Origin: Deltaproteobacteria bacterium
GTDB taxonomy: Bacteria > Myxococcota > JACRCW01
Assembly: GCA_016218805.1 (NCBI GenBank)
Contig: JACRCW010000114.1
Location: 1-32,233, forward strand
Length of the DNA: 32,233 nt
Direction of reading: 5' to 3'
A program made the translations under genes and the position numbers. Position 1 is the first letter of the stretch. Every line of letters begins with the position of its first letter. Shown here piece by piece: positions 8,268 through 17,130 of the stretch. The notes under the pieces are model-generated. The model was not told the origin of the DNA, ran no database searches, and saw only the letters and a program-made list of their open reading frames with translations.

Positions 8268-9451
8268 GTGCGTCTCCTTGCCCGCGCGTGGAAGAAGGAA
8301 GCCGTGGGTTCCAGCAGCAGAGGGGCATTGGCATTCTTCTGCAGTTCCGCATCCACAATGGCCAGCCCGCGCCCAAACCGGTTCACAAAGCCCAGCACCT
8401 TGGCGACCTCTGCGACAACCGGATTGCGGTACGCCGTCCCATGTCTGGGGTCACCTTGGGACAGGTCTCCGTAGAGGCCACCTGGGTTTGAGATCTCCAG
8501 GCGATCTGAGAACACGTTGATGCTGATGGGTGTGGTTGAGCCATCATAATTGCGGTGGATGACGGCGTTCATGAACAGTTCGTGCAACGCCACGGGAGGC
8601 CATGCGTAGTGGGTCACCTCTGACAGGTCTGGCGACCTCACCGGGCGCGCTACTGCCAACTCGCGGGCCAAGCTGTCCAGGTCCCGCATCACGGTAAGCA
8701 GGTCTCCGTGGATGCGCCGCTCCTGTAGGACCGCGGCCGTCATGTCCTCACCGTCGTAATTGACGTATTGAACATAGGCGCCAGGTACATGGGCCAGTGG
8801 GTCCTTGCCAAGAGCCAGGACAGCGGCGTTGGTTGGTGCTCGTCGCCGCAAGTCGTACATTCTGAGCGCCGCAAGCCTCTCTTCAACGGTCCTGCCGTTG
8901 GCATCCAGGACCGGCTTGGCCACCGCGCGCGGCAGGATCTCGTTCTCAAAAATGCCCAGGGCCAGGTCCTCCAGCCGCGCCCCAGAGGCAGCTCTCATGT
9001 CCCAGGTCTTGCTGTTGTCAGTGGCCCGTTCGCTCAGCCGCCGCTCTTCCTCCACCGTCGCTCGTCCCCGCCGGGGGCCGATCCGAACGTGGGTGACCCC
9101 CCGGTACCGGACGGGTGGGCGCTCCGATGGCTCCACCTTCACCACCAAGACCTCGCCATCCGAAAGTGGCACCCTGTGAACCGACATGATGGGCGGCGGG
9201 AGAATGGTGCCGTTGCTCCGGACATCCGCGAGGTTGACCATGAGCTGGTCTGTCACAGCGATTCCCGTGGGCCGACGTGTCTGGGGATCCACGCCGATGA
9301 CGAGGAAACCTGGCTTGCCCGTGGCCGGCAGGTCATTGGCAAACGCGCAGATGGCCTCCGAGAACTTCCCGGTATCTGTGACTGAGACCGTCAACTCAAC
9401 GCGATAGGACTCATCAGCGGCCAGGACGTCCTCAACCTCCGATGGTTCCAT
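8264..9451 (-). CDS. AlbA_2/Schlafen-type domain with C-terminal GHKL-like ATPase domain
   Basis: The protein has 395 residues. The N-terminal 115 or so match AlbA_2 (divergent AAA_4/Schlafen core): an acidic VELTVSV start, the block ICAFANDLPATGKPGFLVIGVD and a HVRIG strand. The C-terminal part (about 290-385) is the HATPase_c_4 module seen in RecG-like transcriptional regulators, with ALHELFMNAVIHRNYDG as the N-box, DRLEISNPGGLYG as the G1 region and FGRGL as the G2 region. Members are annotated as putative DNA-binding or helicase-related regulators, some in defence loci; the biochemical role is not established. It is the first gene of a pair with the ParA-like ATPase. G+C is low for the window (69/120 at 8521-8640). 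The ATG at 9451 has GGGAG six bases upstream. Confidence 0.88.
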   Translation of the reverse strand: MEPSEVEDVLAADESYRVELTVSVTDTGKFSEAICAFANDLPATGKPGFLVIGVDPQTRRPTGIAVTDQLMVNLADVRSNGTILPPPIMSVHRVPLSDGEVLVVKVEPSERPPVRYRGVTHVRIGPRRGRATVEEERRLSERATDNSKTWDMRAASGARLEDLALGIFENEILPRAVAKPVLDANGRTVEERLAALRMYDLRRRAPTNAAVLALGKDPLAHVPGAYVQYVNYDGEDMTAAVLQERRIHGDLLTVMRDLDSLARELAVARPVRSPDLSEVTHYAWPPVALHELFMNAVIHRNYDGSTTPISINVFSDRLEISNPGGLYGDLSQGDPRHGTAYRNPVVAEVAKVLGFVNRFGRGLAIVDAELQKNANAPLLLEPTASFFHARARRRT

Positions 9452-9456
9452 GGAAC
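9445..9456. promoter_or_regulatory. Perfect 12-bp palindrome over the start codon
   Basis: GTTCCATGGAAC is its own reverse complement and contains the ATG of the AlbA-GHKL gene. It lies next to the hairpin at 9463-9493. It could be an operator half-site pair for autoregulation, or chance; the symmetry is exact but short. Confidence 0.4.
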
Positions 9457-9462
9457 ACTCCC

Positions 9463-9493
9463 ACTGCCCCGGCGTTGAGCCACGAGGGGCAGT
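9463..9493 (-). promoter_or_regulatory. 8-bp-stem hairpin just upstream of the ribosome binding site
   Basis: ACTGCCCC (9463-9470) and GGGGCAGT (9486-9493) are exact reverse complements separated by 15 bases. Read on the minus strand, the hairpin would fold in the leader directly before the GGGAG ribosome binding site (9459-9463, overlapping by one base) of the AlbA-GHKL gene. It may control translation or be a dyad operator. No U-tract follows, so a plain terminator is unlikely. Confidence 0.45.
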
Positions 9494-9649
9494 CTCCCAC
9501 GCCGCCTGTGTATCACGAACAATGGCTCGTCACGCAGAGGAGGCCGGCCGCAGGCGCATCCGCTACGCCGACACCATGCGCGCACACCTGCCCGCGCAGC
9601 ACGCGGGAACGTGGCAACCTCCCCAGCCGCATGGCAACGCCGGCGGGGC

Positions 9650-10183
9650 TCAGATGCCGGTGCCGCCGCCGGTGTCCACGGGCGCCTGGTGCGCCTCCAG
9701 GTAGCCGTCCAGTGTCAGCCTGGTGGCGGTGTCCGACGCGAGCGTCACCAGGAAGCGCGCGCGGAAATCCACGTTCAGCTCATCCACGGTGAGGATCTCC
9801 AGCGTCAGGGTCCCCTCCGTGCCGGAGCGGTCTGACGAGAACGTGCGGCCCCCGGAGACGGCGGTGAGCCGGAGGTCACTGTTGGTCACCGACGACACCA
9901 GCGGGAAGTCCACGCGGTCACCCTCGCGCAGCACGTTGCCGTCCACCAGCACCTGCAGGGAGAACGCGGGCTCATCATTGATGAGCGACACCGTGAACAC
10001 CCGCCCGGACGGCGGCGTGACCTGGATGCGCGCCTTTCCGTCAGCAAACGCCACCTGCAGGTCCGCGCCCTCATTGGACGTGACGTGGATGCTGGCGTCA
10101 CCCTGTGCGGACGCGCCGCCACCATCCCCACCGCCGCTGCACGCGGCCACCAGCACCAGGCTCCACCACGCGCGCGTCAGCAT
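9650..10183 (-). CDS. Small predicted lipoprotein of unknown function
   Basis: The 177-residue protein begins MLTRAWWSLVLVAAC, a short hydrophobic signal with a lipobox (VAAC, Cys15), followed by a Gly/Ser linker (GGGDGGG). The ATG at 10183 is chosen because GGGAGG lies immediately upstream; a longer reading frame has no such site. The mature part is rich in short beta-strand-like segments (IHVTSNEG, LQVAFADG, IQVTPPSG, RVFTVSLIND) and ends DTGGGTGI, suggesting a compact beta-sandwich. No catalytic motif is seen and I do not recognise the family. It follows leucine dehydrogenase on the same strand with a 16-bp gap, so the two are probably co-transcribed. Confidence 0.75.
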   Translation of the reverse strand: MLTRAWWSLVLVAACSGGGDGGGASAQGDASIHVTSNEGADLQVAFADGKARIQVTPPSGRVFTVSLINDEPAFSLQVLVDGNVLREGDRVDFPLVSSVTNSDLRLTAVSGGRTFSSDRSGTEGTLTLEILTVDELNVDFRARFLVTLASDTATRLTLDGYLEAHQAPVDTGGGTGI

Positions 10184-10199
10184 CCGCACCTCCCTGCGC

Positions 10200-11294
10200 T
10201 CACTTCCAGCGGCGCACGGCATCCCCGCCGGCAAAGTAGTTCTTGATGCGCCCAATCTGCTCAATGCGGCGCTCCGCCAGGGTGTTGGCCGCCTGCAGCG
10301 TCGTCACCCGCTCCTTCTCCGCCAGGTCAAAGATGCGCGTGAGGATCTCGCCAATGCCCGCCGCCTGCTGGATGGCGCGCTCGCGGTTGTAACCGTCCAG
10401 TTCATTGGCCACGTTGATGAGCCCGCCGGCGTTGATGACGTAGTCCGGGGCGTACAGGATGCCGCGCTTGGCCAGCAGTCCCGCGTGGCGCTCTTCGTCC
10501 AGCAGCACGTTGTTGGCGGCACCGGCAATCATCGCGCACTGCAGGCGGGGAATGGTCTCATCATTGAGCACGCCGCCCAGCGCACACGGGGCAAAGATGT
10601 CACACGGCGCCGCGTAGATCTCCGGCGGGCTCACCACCTGCACCTCAAAGTCCTCCTCCACGCGCTGCACCGCGTCCGGGTCCAGGTCCGCAACGATGAT
10701 GCGCGCGCCTTCGCGGTGCAGGTGCTGGCAGACGTGGTAGCCCACCTGGCCCACGCCCTGGACCGCCACGGTGAGCCCTTCCAGGCCCTGGCGCCCCATC
10801 ACGCGGGACACGCACGCCTTCATGCCCTCATAGATGCCCAGCGCGGTCACCGGACCGGGGTCACCACTGCCGCCCAGCGCGCGGCTCACGCCGGTGACGT
10901 GGCTGGTCTCCATGCGGACCAGTTCCATGTCATGCACGTTGGTCCCCACATCCTCCGCGGTGAGGTACCGCCCACCCAGCCCGTGCACAAACCGCCCGAA
11001 CGACCGGAACAGCACCTCCGACTTGTCCTTCTTGGGGTCACCGATGATGACCGCCTTGCCACCGCCCAGGTTCAGCCCCGCCGCGGCCGCCTTGTAGGTC
11101 ATCCCGCGCGACAGGCGCAGCACGTCCTCCAGGGCCTCATCCTCCGACGAGAACGTCCACATGCGCGTGCCGCCAATGGCGGGCCCCAGCGTGGTGTTGT
11201 GGATGGCAATGATCGCCCGCAGGCCCGCAGCCTGGTCATGGCAGAAGATCACCTGCTCGTGGTCCTTGGCCGCCATCCTGTCAAAGATCCCCAT
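10200..11294 (-). CDS. Leucine dehydrogenase (Leu/Val/Phe dehydrogenase family)
   Basis: This 364-residue, NAD-dependent amino acid dehydrogenase oxidatively deaminates branched-chain amino acids to 2-oxo acids. Residues 66-85 carry TYKAAAAGLNLGGGK; Lys68 and Lys80 match the substrate-binding and catalytic lysines of Bacillus leucine dehydrogenase, and KAVIIGDP follows. The NAD domain has VAVQGVGQVGYHV (GxGxxG) near 178-190. CDIFAPCALGGVLNDETIP, IAGAANN and YAPDYVINAGGLINVANEL are all family blocks. Length equals the family norm. The ATG at 11294 has GGGGAG at good spacing; a GTG at 11300 is less likely. In myxobacteria such enzymes feed iso-branched fatty acid and secondary metabolite precursors (known context, inferred here). 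Confidence 0.95.
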   Translation of the reverse strand: MGIFDRMAAKDHEQVIFCHDQAAGLRAIIAIHNTTLGPAIGGTRMWTFSSEDEALEDVLRLSRGMTYKAAAAGLNLGGGKAVIIGDPKKDKSEVLFRSFGRFVHGLGGRYLTAEDVGTNVHDMELVRMETSHVTGVSRALGGSGDPGPVTALGIYEGMKACVSRVMGRQGLEGLTVAVQGVGQVGYHVCQHLHREGARIIVADLDPDAVQRVEEDFEVQVVSPPEIYAAPCDIFAPCALGGVLNDETIPRLQCAMIAGAANNVLLDEERHAGLLAKRGILYAPDYVINAGGLINVANELDGYNRERAIQQAAGIGEILTRIFDLAEKERVTTLQAANTLAERRIEQIGRIKNYFAGGDAVRRWK

Positions 11295-11437
11295 GGTCAC
11301 TCCCCACTTCCCGAGGTGAACAGCGCAGCGCGGGGGACCCTACCGGGCGCGACGGGCGCCCTCAACGTGGACCCCTGCCGGCGGCTACCGCTGCCGACCG
11401 GCATCAGGTACTCAACGCCCGGCGCGTGGAGCGGAAC

Positions 11438-12973
11438 ATGACGGGCACACCGGGAAACGGCCACCCCGAGGACGAGCAACCAGGCGCCCCGCTGGAGGAC
11501 GCGTTCTACGACACCGCCCCCGAGAAGGACGCGCGGGCGATTGAAGGCGCGCGCGTGATCCTGGCGCGCAAGCTGCGGTGGTTGCTGCCGCGCCTGGGGA
11601 TCCTGCTGGCGGTGCTCGTGCTGGCGTTTCTCGTCGTGGCGGGGCCGCGGCCCGCCACGCGCGCGGATTCGCCGCAGTACGTGGAGCAGGCGCGGGCCAA
11701 CGGCGCGCGGCTGGGCCGCGAGCTGGGCGCGCCGACGCCGGGACCGCTGCACGCGGCGGTGGGCACCTGGTCCATCCGCCCCAACCCGCCCAACTACGTG
11801 CGGCTGGGCGGCTACCCGCCCGAGGTGCGCCGCAGCACGGGAGCAGACGGTGACCTGCGCGCGTGGGCGTGGGTGCTGCGCGCGGGCTCCGGCCCCGCGT
11901 GCGCGGTGATGGGCGCGGACCTGCTGATGGTGACGCCGGAACTGGCGGATGAGGTGGCCACCGAGGTGCTGGCGCTGGCGGACATCCCGCGCGAGCGCAT
12001 TGTGTTCACCGCGTCACACACGCACTCCTCCATTGGGAACTACGGGCGCACGCTGGCGGAGGGGTTCTTTGTGGGCTCCACCATTCCGGGCGTGCATGAG
12101 ATCGCGTGGCGCTGGGCGCCCACGGCGTGGAACACGCTGCGTTCCATGCGGCCCGCCGTGCTGCGCGCCGCGCAGGCGGATGCGCCGGCGTTCATTGTGA
12201 ACCGGTTGGACAAGGCGGGCGCGGTGGACGCCACCATGGACGTGGTACAGCTGGACATCCGCGGCGACGAGCCCGCCGTGATGGTGCTCTACGGAGCGCA
12301 CACCACGTCGGAACCGCGGCGGGACTGGATGAGCCCGGACTACCCCGGTCCCATGCGCGAACGCGTGAGCGCCTATGCGGGTGCGTTTGTGTCCTTTGCC
12401 GCGGGCGCCATGGGCAGCATGGGCGTCACCACACCCATGGCGCCGCGCAACCCGGACAACATTGGCACGCTGATGGCCACCACGGTGATGTCCTCCATCC
12501 GCCCCCGCGCGCGCAGCGAAGACGTGTCCGCGGCGGAACTGCGCCTGGCCTGCGGGCGGGCGCCGATGCCGCTGCCGCCGCTGCGCGTGCCGGCCGGCGG
12601 GGACTGGGCGCTCACGGAGGCCGCCAGCGCGTTCCTGCTGGACCCGCCCGCGGAGTTCAACGTCAGCGCGCTGCTGGCCGGGCCGCTGCTGCTGGTTTCC
12701 TTCCCGGGCGAGCTCAGCGGCGAGGTGAGCGGACCGCTGCGCGCGGCCGCCCGCCACCGCGGCTACTCGCTGGCCATTGCCAGCTTCTCCGGTGAATACG
12801 CCGGATACCTGCTGCCTGCCGCGCGGTACGGCAAAGGCGTGGAGGCGCTGACGCAGTTTGCCGGGATGGGGGCGGCGGCGCCGGCGGTGGCTCTTGTTGA
12901 GGGGCTGCTGGCCGCGCTGCCTCCGGGTCCCCTCCCCGAGGACGCACGCGCCGACCGCGCCTGGCCACCGTGA
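11438..12973 (+). CDS. Membrane-anchored neutral/alkaline ceramidase-like protein
   Basis: The protein has 511 residues. A charged cytoplasmic tail (1-45) precedes one transmembrane helix (about 47-68, LLPRLGILLAVLVLAFLVV), so the rest is probably periplasmic or surface-exposed. The globular part resembles the neutral ceramidase N-terminal domain (PF04734 type): a GADLLMVTPELA strand, then TASHTHSS with His194 and His196 in the zinc-site position, YGAHTTSE (a further conserved His), LLLVSFPGELSGE, and ASFSGEYAGYLLP, which corresponds to the GYxNxYxxY region. The C-terminal Ig-like domain of full-length ceramidases is missing. Substrate could be ceramide or another N-acyl lipid. The ATG at 11438 has GGAG upstream; a GTG at 11426 is an alternative. 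Confidence 0.75.
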   Translation: MTGTPGNGHPEDEQPGAPLEDAFYDTAPEKDARAIEGARVILARKLRWLLPRLGILLAVLVLAFLVVAGPRPATRADSPQYVEQARANGARLGRELGAPTPGPLHAAVGTWSIRPNPPNYVRLGGYPPEVRRSTGADGDLRAWAWVLRAGSGPACAVMGADLLMVTPELADEVATEVLALADIPRERIVFTASHTHSSIGNYGRTLAEGFFVGSTIPGVHEIAWRWAPTAWNTLRSMRPAVLRAAQADAPAFIVNRLDKAGAVDATMDVVQLDIRGDEPAVMVLYGAHTTSEPRRDWMSPDYPGPMRERVSAYAGAFVSFAAGAMGSMGVTTPMAPRNPDNIGTLMATTVMSSIRPRARSEDVSAAELRLACGRAPMPLPPLRVPAGGDWALTEAASAFLLDPPAEFNVSALLAGPLLLVSFPGELSGEVSGPLRAAARHRGYSLAIASFSGEYAGYLLPAARYGKGVEALTQFAGMGAAAPAVALVEGLLAALPPGPLPEDARADRAWPP

Positions 12974-13046
12974 GGCCGGGCGGGTGAAACGCCCACCGCA
13001 TTCCCCTATGGTCCGCGCCGCCCGCACCCGGGCTTGGAGGTCGACA

Positions 13047-16000
13047 ATGCAGACATGGCGTCGCAGTGCACTGGTCCTCGGGTTTGTGATCACCGGCCTT
13101 GCCGGGTGCCCCACCCCGGGCGGAGATGATGACGACACCAGCTCGTCTTCCGGCGGCGCGTCGTCGTCATCCAGCGGCGTGGTCTCCTCCTCGTCGCGGG
13201 CGGGGTCCTCGTCCGCCACCGGTGGCTCCAGCGGTCAGGGCAGCTCGTCGGGCGGCGCCACCTCGCTTGCCGCCACCTCCGCCACCGCCTCCAGCGGCGT
13301 GGATTCCTCCGGCGCCGCCCCCTCGTCGGGCGGCGGCAGCTCGGGTGCGGCCACGTCCGGCACCGGGGTCAGCTCATCGTCAGCGCCGGCCACCTCGGCA
13401 CCGGCCCCCTCGTCCAGCGCGGCCGGTCCGTCCTCGTCCGCTGCGGGCGCCACCTCCGCCGTGACCGCCTCGTCCTCCGCGGAGCCGTCCTCCTCCGCCG
13501 TCGCGCCATCCTCGTCCGCAGCCACCGCTTCCTCGTCGGCAACCGCGCCGTCCTCGTCCGCGGTGGCCCCATCGTCGTCCGCCGCTGCGCCGTCGTCCTC
13601 CGCGGCCCCCTCCAGCAGCGGACCGCCCGCGGACACCACGCCCCCCGCCGCGCCCACGCTTGCCGCCACGGCGGCCACCACCACCAGCATCACGCTGTCC
13701 TGGGTGGCCGTGGGTGATGACGGCACTACTGGCACCGCCGCCTCACAGCGACTGGGGTGGGCCGTGGTGGTGTCCGGCAACTGTCCCATCACCTCCTCAT
13801 CCATCACCGGAGCGGACGTCCTGGTGGACCTGAGCGCGCCGCTGCCCGCCGGCAGCCCGGAGCAGTACGTCGTCCCCAGCCTGACGCCGTCGGTGACCTA
13901 CTGCTTTGCCCTGCAGGTGTTTGATGATGTCAGCCTGTCCGCCATCTCCAATGTGGTGACCGCCACCACGGGCACCCCACCGGATGTCACGGCCCCCGCG
14001 GCGGCCGTGCTGAGCGCGGGCACCGCAACGCCAACCTCCGTGACGCTGTCATGGACGGACGTGGGTGACGACGGAACCACGGGCACCGCGGCAACCTGGT
14101 TCCTGCGACGCGCGCAGGGCGCGTCCTGCCCCATCACCACGGCCACCGGCGGCGCGGAAGTGGGCACCGGCACGCCCTCCGCACCCGGCAGCACGTCCGG
14201 CGCCACGGACAGCACACTGGTTTCTGACCAGACGTATTGCTTTGCGCTCGTGGTCTCGGACGAGGCGGGCAACAGCTCCGTGTCCAACAGCGTCACGGTG
14301 ACCACGCCGGACGTCCTGTTCCCGGACAATCCCGTGCTGGCGGCCGGCGCCATCACCGGCAGCAGCGTGGAGCTCACCTGGTCCGCGGTGGGTGACAACG
14401 CCGGCAGCGGTGCCGCCGCGGGTTATCTGATCGGCTGGGCCGTTGGTGACTGCACGGCGTTTGATTTCCCGTCGTCCACGCAGGTGGCCGTGACGGGCGG
14501 CGTGGCGGCGGGCACCGCCATGTCGCAGGTGATCACGCTCGCGGGGGACCAGCAATACTGCTTCCGCCTCCGCGCGGACGATGACGCGGCCAACGCGTCC
14601 TACTCCAACACGATCTCCGCGCGGACGCTGGATACCGTGGCTCCCGCCGCCGTGACGGACCTGGCGGCCAGCGCCACGGGGGTGACGCGCGTGACGCTGT
14701 CCTGGACCGCTCCCGGCGACAACAACACCACCGGCACCGCCGCCGCGTATGACCTGCGCTTCCTGGCCGGCGTGGCCTGCCCCATCACCGACGCCAACTT
14801 CGGCTCCGCCACGGCGGTCACCACCGCGCCCGCGCCGGCAGCTCCGGGGACCACTGAGTCCGTCGACGTCACCGGGCTCACCGCGGACACGGATTACTGC
14901 TTTGCACTGACAACGTCTGACGAGGTCCCCAACACGTCCGCGCTCTCCAACGTGTTGCTTGTGCACACCCGGCCGGATCCCGTGGCCCAGCTGGCTGCCA
15001 TCCGCGTGGCCATTGGCGCGGGTGCCACCGTTGACCATCCGCTCAATGGCGGCGTGGTGACGTACGTGAAGCCTGCGTTTGGCGGTGCCGCGGTGGGCGC
15101 GGCTGACGGACCCGGCTTCTTCATCCAGAACGGTGCCACCGGCCCGGCGCTGTTCTTTGCCGTGGACCCGGTCACCATCGCGGCAGACCTGGCCCCGGGT
15201 GACGTCGTGGACCTCCACGCCACGCGCGGCGCGTGGTTGTCGTGCAGCGGATGCTCAGCGGACAACTCCATCTACGTGGTGGACCAGCTCTCCTCCGGCG
15301 CACGCACTGGGACCGGCGCCACGCTGCCCGCAGCACAGGACCTGTCGTCGGATGCGCGGTTCCTGGCGCCCATCCCCACGCCCGCGCCGGCTGGCGGCTG
15401 GGAACTGGACGCAGAGCGGGTGACGGTGCGCGGGGTGATGGGTGTTTCCCCGGTTTCCGCGGGGACGGGCTTCCACAAGTTCCGCCTGGATACCGCGGGC
15501 TCGCCGGCACCGAGTCAGCTGTTCCTGCGCGCACCCACCAGTGTCTTTGTCTCGCTTGGGCTTGCGCCCGGTTGCGACGTCACGGTGAGTGGAACCCCCA
15601 TGTGGCGTTTCTCGCTGGAGGCGCAGGTGGCCGCCTGGCAGACCGCGGACATCATCGTGAACAGCTGCCCCAACCTGGCCGTGCTTGCCACCCAGCCGGC
15701 GGATGCCGCCGTCAACGCCGCGGTGACCTCCACGCTGACCGTTGAGTTCAACCAGCCCGTGAACGTGAGCACCGCAACGTTCCAGCCGACCGCCGGCGCG
15801 TGCACGGGTGAAATCCAGCTGTCCTCTGACGGCTTCCAGACCTGCCTGGGTCTCACCGGCGCGGCGTGGGATGCGTTCAATCATCAGGTGGCCTTCACGG
15901 TGGAGCCTGGAATGTCTTTTGGCGCGTCTTACCAGGCTCGCGTGGGTACTGGCGTTGCTGCCGTGCGCGGATCCACGCTTGCCACGGCGTACCCGTGGAC

Positions 16001-17087
16001 GTTCACCACGCCCCTCGCGCCCGTGTGCAGCACGGCCACACACCCGCTCATCGTTGAAGCATTCGGCGGGGGCGGCAACAGCGGCGCTGCGTGGAACCGT
16101 GACTTCGTGGTGCTGTTCAATCCAACGTCGTCCGCGGTGCCCTTGTCGGGCTGGTCCCTGCAGGTTGCATCGGCCACCACAACCGGGAACTGGACGCTCA
16201 TCACGTTGAGCGGTTCCATCGCTGCCAACGGGTATTACATGATCGGCCTTGCCAGCGGCACCAACGGGGCGGCGGTTCCCAGCCCGGACGCGGCATCTAC
16301 CTCGACGGTGCTTGGGGGCGCCGGCGGCAAGGTAGCCCTGGTCAACAACACGACCATTCTCAACGGCACGTGCCCCACAAGTACGGCCATCGTTGACGTG
16401 CTTGGCTGGGGCACAACCAGCGGTGGCTCGCCCGTGACCTGCTTTGAGACGGCGGCCGCTCCGACCACCACGGCGGCGACGGCGGTGTCCCGCACGGTGC
16501 AATGCTCCGACGCCAACGACAACTCCACCGAGTTTGTCCTGGCGGCGCCCAACCCGCGCAACACTGCCTCGCCCACCTTCCCGTGCGCCTGCACCGCCAA
16601 CGAGACCGGCGAAACCACCGAGCGGGGCAACCTGCTCGAAGCCGACTACTGCGTGCTGCAGTTCCCTCAAGCCGACTTCTCCGTCGCCCCGGGTGCGGTC
16701 ATTGACGGCACCACAACCACACCCACCGTTGGCGGGCTGTATGGGCGCATCTACGAGGTCACCGTCACCGAGGCGGCCGGCGCCAACCCGGCGGTCACCG
16801 CGCAGTGGGGTTACGGCCCGTTGCTGGCCAACCCCGAATGGGAGACGGGCTGGACGTGGGTCAACGCGCCCTTCAATACGCAGTCCGGCAACGACGACGA
16901 GTACGGCGCCCCCGCCGGGGCCGCCCCCGGCTTCACCGCCCCCGCGACCGCCGGCGCCTACCTGTTCACGTTCCGCTTCAGCCTGGATGCGGGGCTGAGC
17001 TGGACCTACTGCGACATCAACGGCGCGGGCTCCAACAGCGGGCTGTTCTTTGACGTGACGCGCCTGCCCATCATGACCGTGCAGTGA
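13047..17087 (+). CDS. Large multidomain surface lipoprotein (Ser-rich stalk, FnIII repeats, SbsA Ig-like, lamin-tail-like domain)
   Basis: The protein has 1346 residues from an ATG at 13047 with GGAGG upstream. The signal peptide ends in lipobox LAGC (Cys21). Residues about 32-192 are a Ser/Ala/Pro stalk built of SSSA-containing heptads. Four fibronectin III-like repeats follow (about 196-309, 310-421, 422-528, 529-641); most share a GDDGTTGTAA-like loop after the first strands and a YCFAL strand near the end. About 650-870 is a beta-rich domain of unclear type. About 875-988 matches an SbsA Ig-like (Big_5) domain (ADAAVNAAVTSTLTVEFNQP). About 995-1178 resembles a lamin-tail-like domain (VEAFGGGGN, VVLFNPTSSAVPLSGW, LSGSIAANGYYMIG). 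A separate C-terminal beta domain (1198-1346) ends the protein. Likely a cell-surface adhesin or structural protein. Confidence 0.88.
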   Translation: MQTWRRSALVLGFVITGLAGCPTPGGDDDDTSSSSGGASSSSSGVVSSSSRAGSSSATGGSSGQGSSSGGATSLAATSATASSGVDSSGAAPSSGGGSSGAATSGTGVSSSSAPATSAPAPSSSAAGPSSSAAGATSAVTASSSAEPSSSAVAPSSSAATASSSATAPSSSAVAPSSSAAAPSSSAAPSSSGPPADTTPPAAPTLAATAATTTSITLSWVAVGDDGTTGTAASQRLGWAVVVSGNCPITSSSITGADVLVDLSAPLPAGSPEQYVVPSLTPSVTYCFALQVFDDVSLSAISNVVTATTGTPPDVTAPAAAVLSAGTATPTSVTLSWTDVGDDGTTGTAATWFLRRAQGASCPITTATGGAEVGTGTPSAPGSTSGATDSTLVSDQTYCFALVVSDEAGNSSVSNSVTVTTPDVLFPDNPVLAAGAITGSSVELTWSAVGDNAGSGAAAGYLIGWAVGDCTAFDFPSSTQVAVTGGVAAGTAMSQVITLAGDQQYCFRLRADDDAANASYSNTISARTLDTVAPAAVTDLAASATGVTRVTLSWTAPGDNNTTGTAAAYDLRFLAGVACPITDANFGSATAVTTAPAPAAPGTTESVDVTGLTADTDYCFALTTSDEVPNTSALSNVLLVHTRPDPVAQLAAIRVAIGAGATVDHPLNGGVVTYVKPAFGGAAVGAADGPGFFIQNGATGPALFFAVDPVTIAADLAPGDVVDLHATRGAWLSCSGCSADNSIYVVDQLSSGARTGTGATLPAAQDLSSDARFLAPIPTPAPAGGWELDAERVTVRGVMGVSPVSAGTGFHKFRLDTAGSPAPSQLFLRAPTSVFVSLGLAPGCDVTVSGTPMWRFSLEAQVAAWQTADIIVNSCPNLAVLATQPADAAVNAAVTSTLTVEFNQPVNVSTATFQPTAGACTGEIQLSSDGFQTCLGLTGAAWDAFNHQVAFTVEPGMSFGASYQARVGTGVAAVRGSTLATAYPWTFTTPLAPVCSTATHPLIVEAFGGGGNSGAAWNRDFVVLFNPTSSAVPLSGWSLQVASATTTGNWTLITLSGSIAANGYYMIGLASGTNGAAVPSPDAASTSTVLGGAGGKVALVNNTTILNGTCPTSTAIVDVLGWGTTSGGSPVTCFETAAAPTTTAATAVSRTVQCSDANDNSTEFVLAAPNPRNTASPTFPCACTANETGETTERGNLLEADYCVLQFPQADFSVAPGAVIDGTTTTPTVGGLYGRIYEVTVTEAAGANPAVTAQWGYGPLLANPEWETGWTWVNAPFNTQSGNDDEYGAPAGAAPGFTAPATAGAYLFTFRFSLDAGLSWTYCDINGAGSNSGLFFDVTRLPIMTVQ
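13486..13620 (+). repeat. In-frame 21-nt degenerate repeats in the Ser-rich stalk
   Basis: About six tandem heptads of the form PSSSAxA are encoded by TCC/TCG/GCC-rich 21-nt units. They are in frame, so copy-number change would lengthen or shorten the stalk without disrupting the reading frame. Confidence 0.6.
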
Positions 17088-17130
17088 GCGTTTGCAGGTC
17101 CATGGACGGCCCGTCTACCGTCGGGGCGCC

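Noticed and set aside
9522..9704. Small plus-strand ORF in the gap between the AlbA-GHKL gene and the lipoprotein
   Set aside because: No ribosome binding site, overlaps the lipoprotein 3' end and has no recognisable pattern. The gap 9452-9649 otherwise holds only the hairpin and presumably the promoter of the AlbA-GHKL gene.
13235..13807. 190-codon acidic minus-strand ORF opposite the Ser-rich stalk
   Set aside because: Its Asp/Glu/Ala composition is the direct antisense of TCC/GCC repeats; no start signal or homology.
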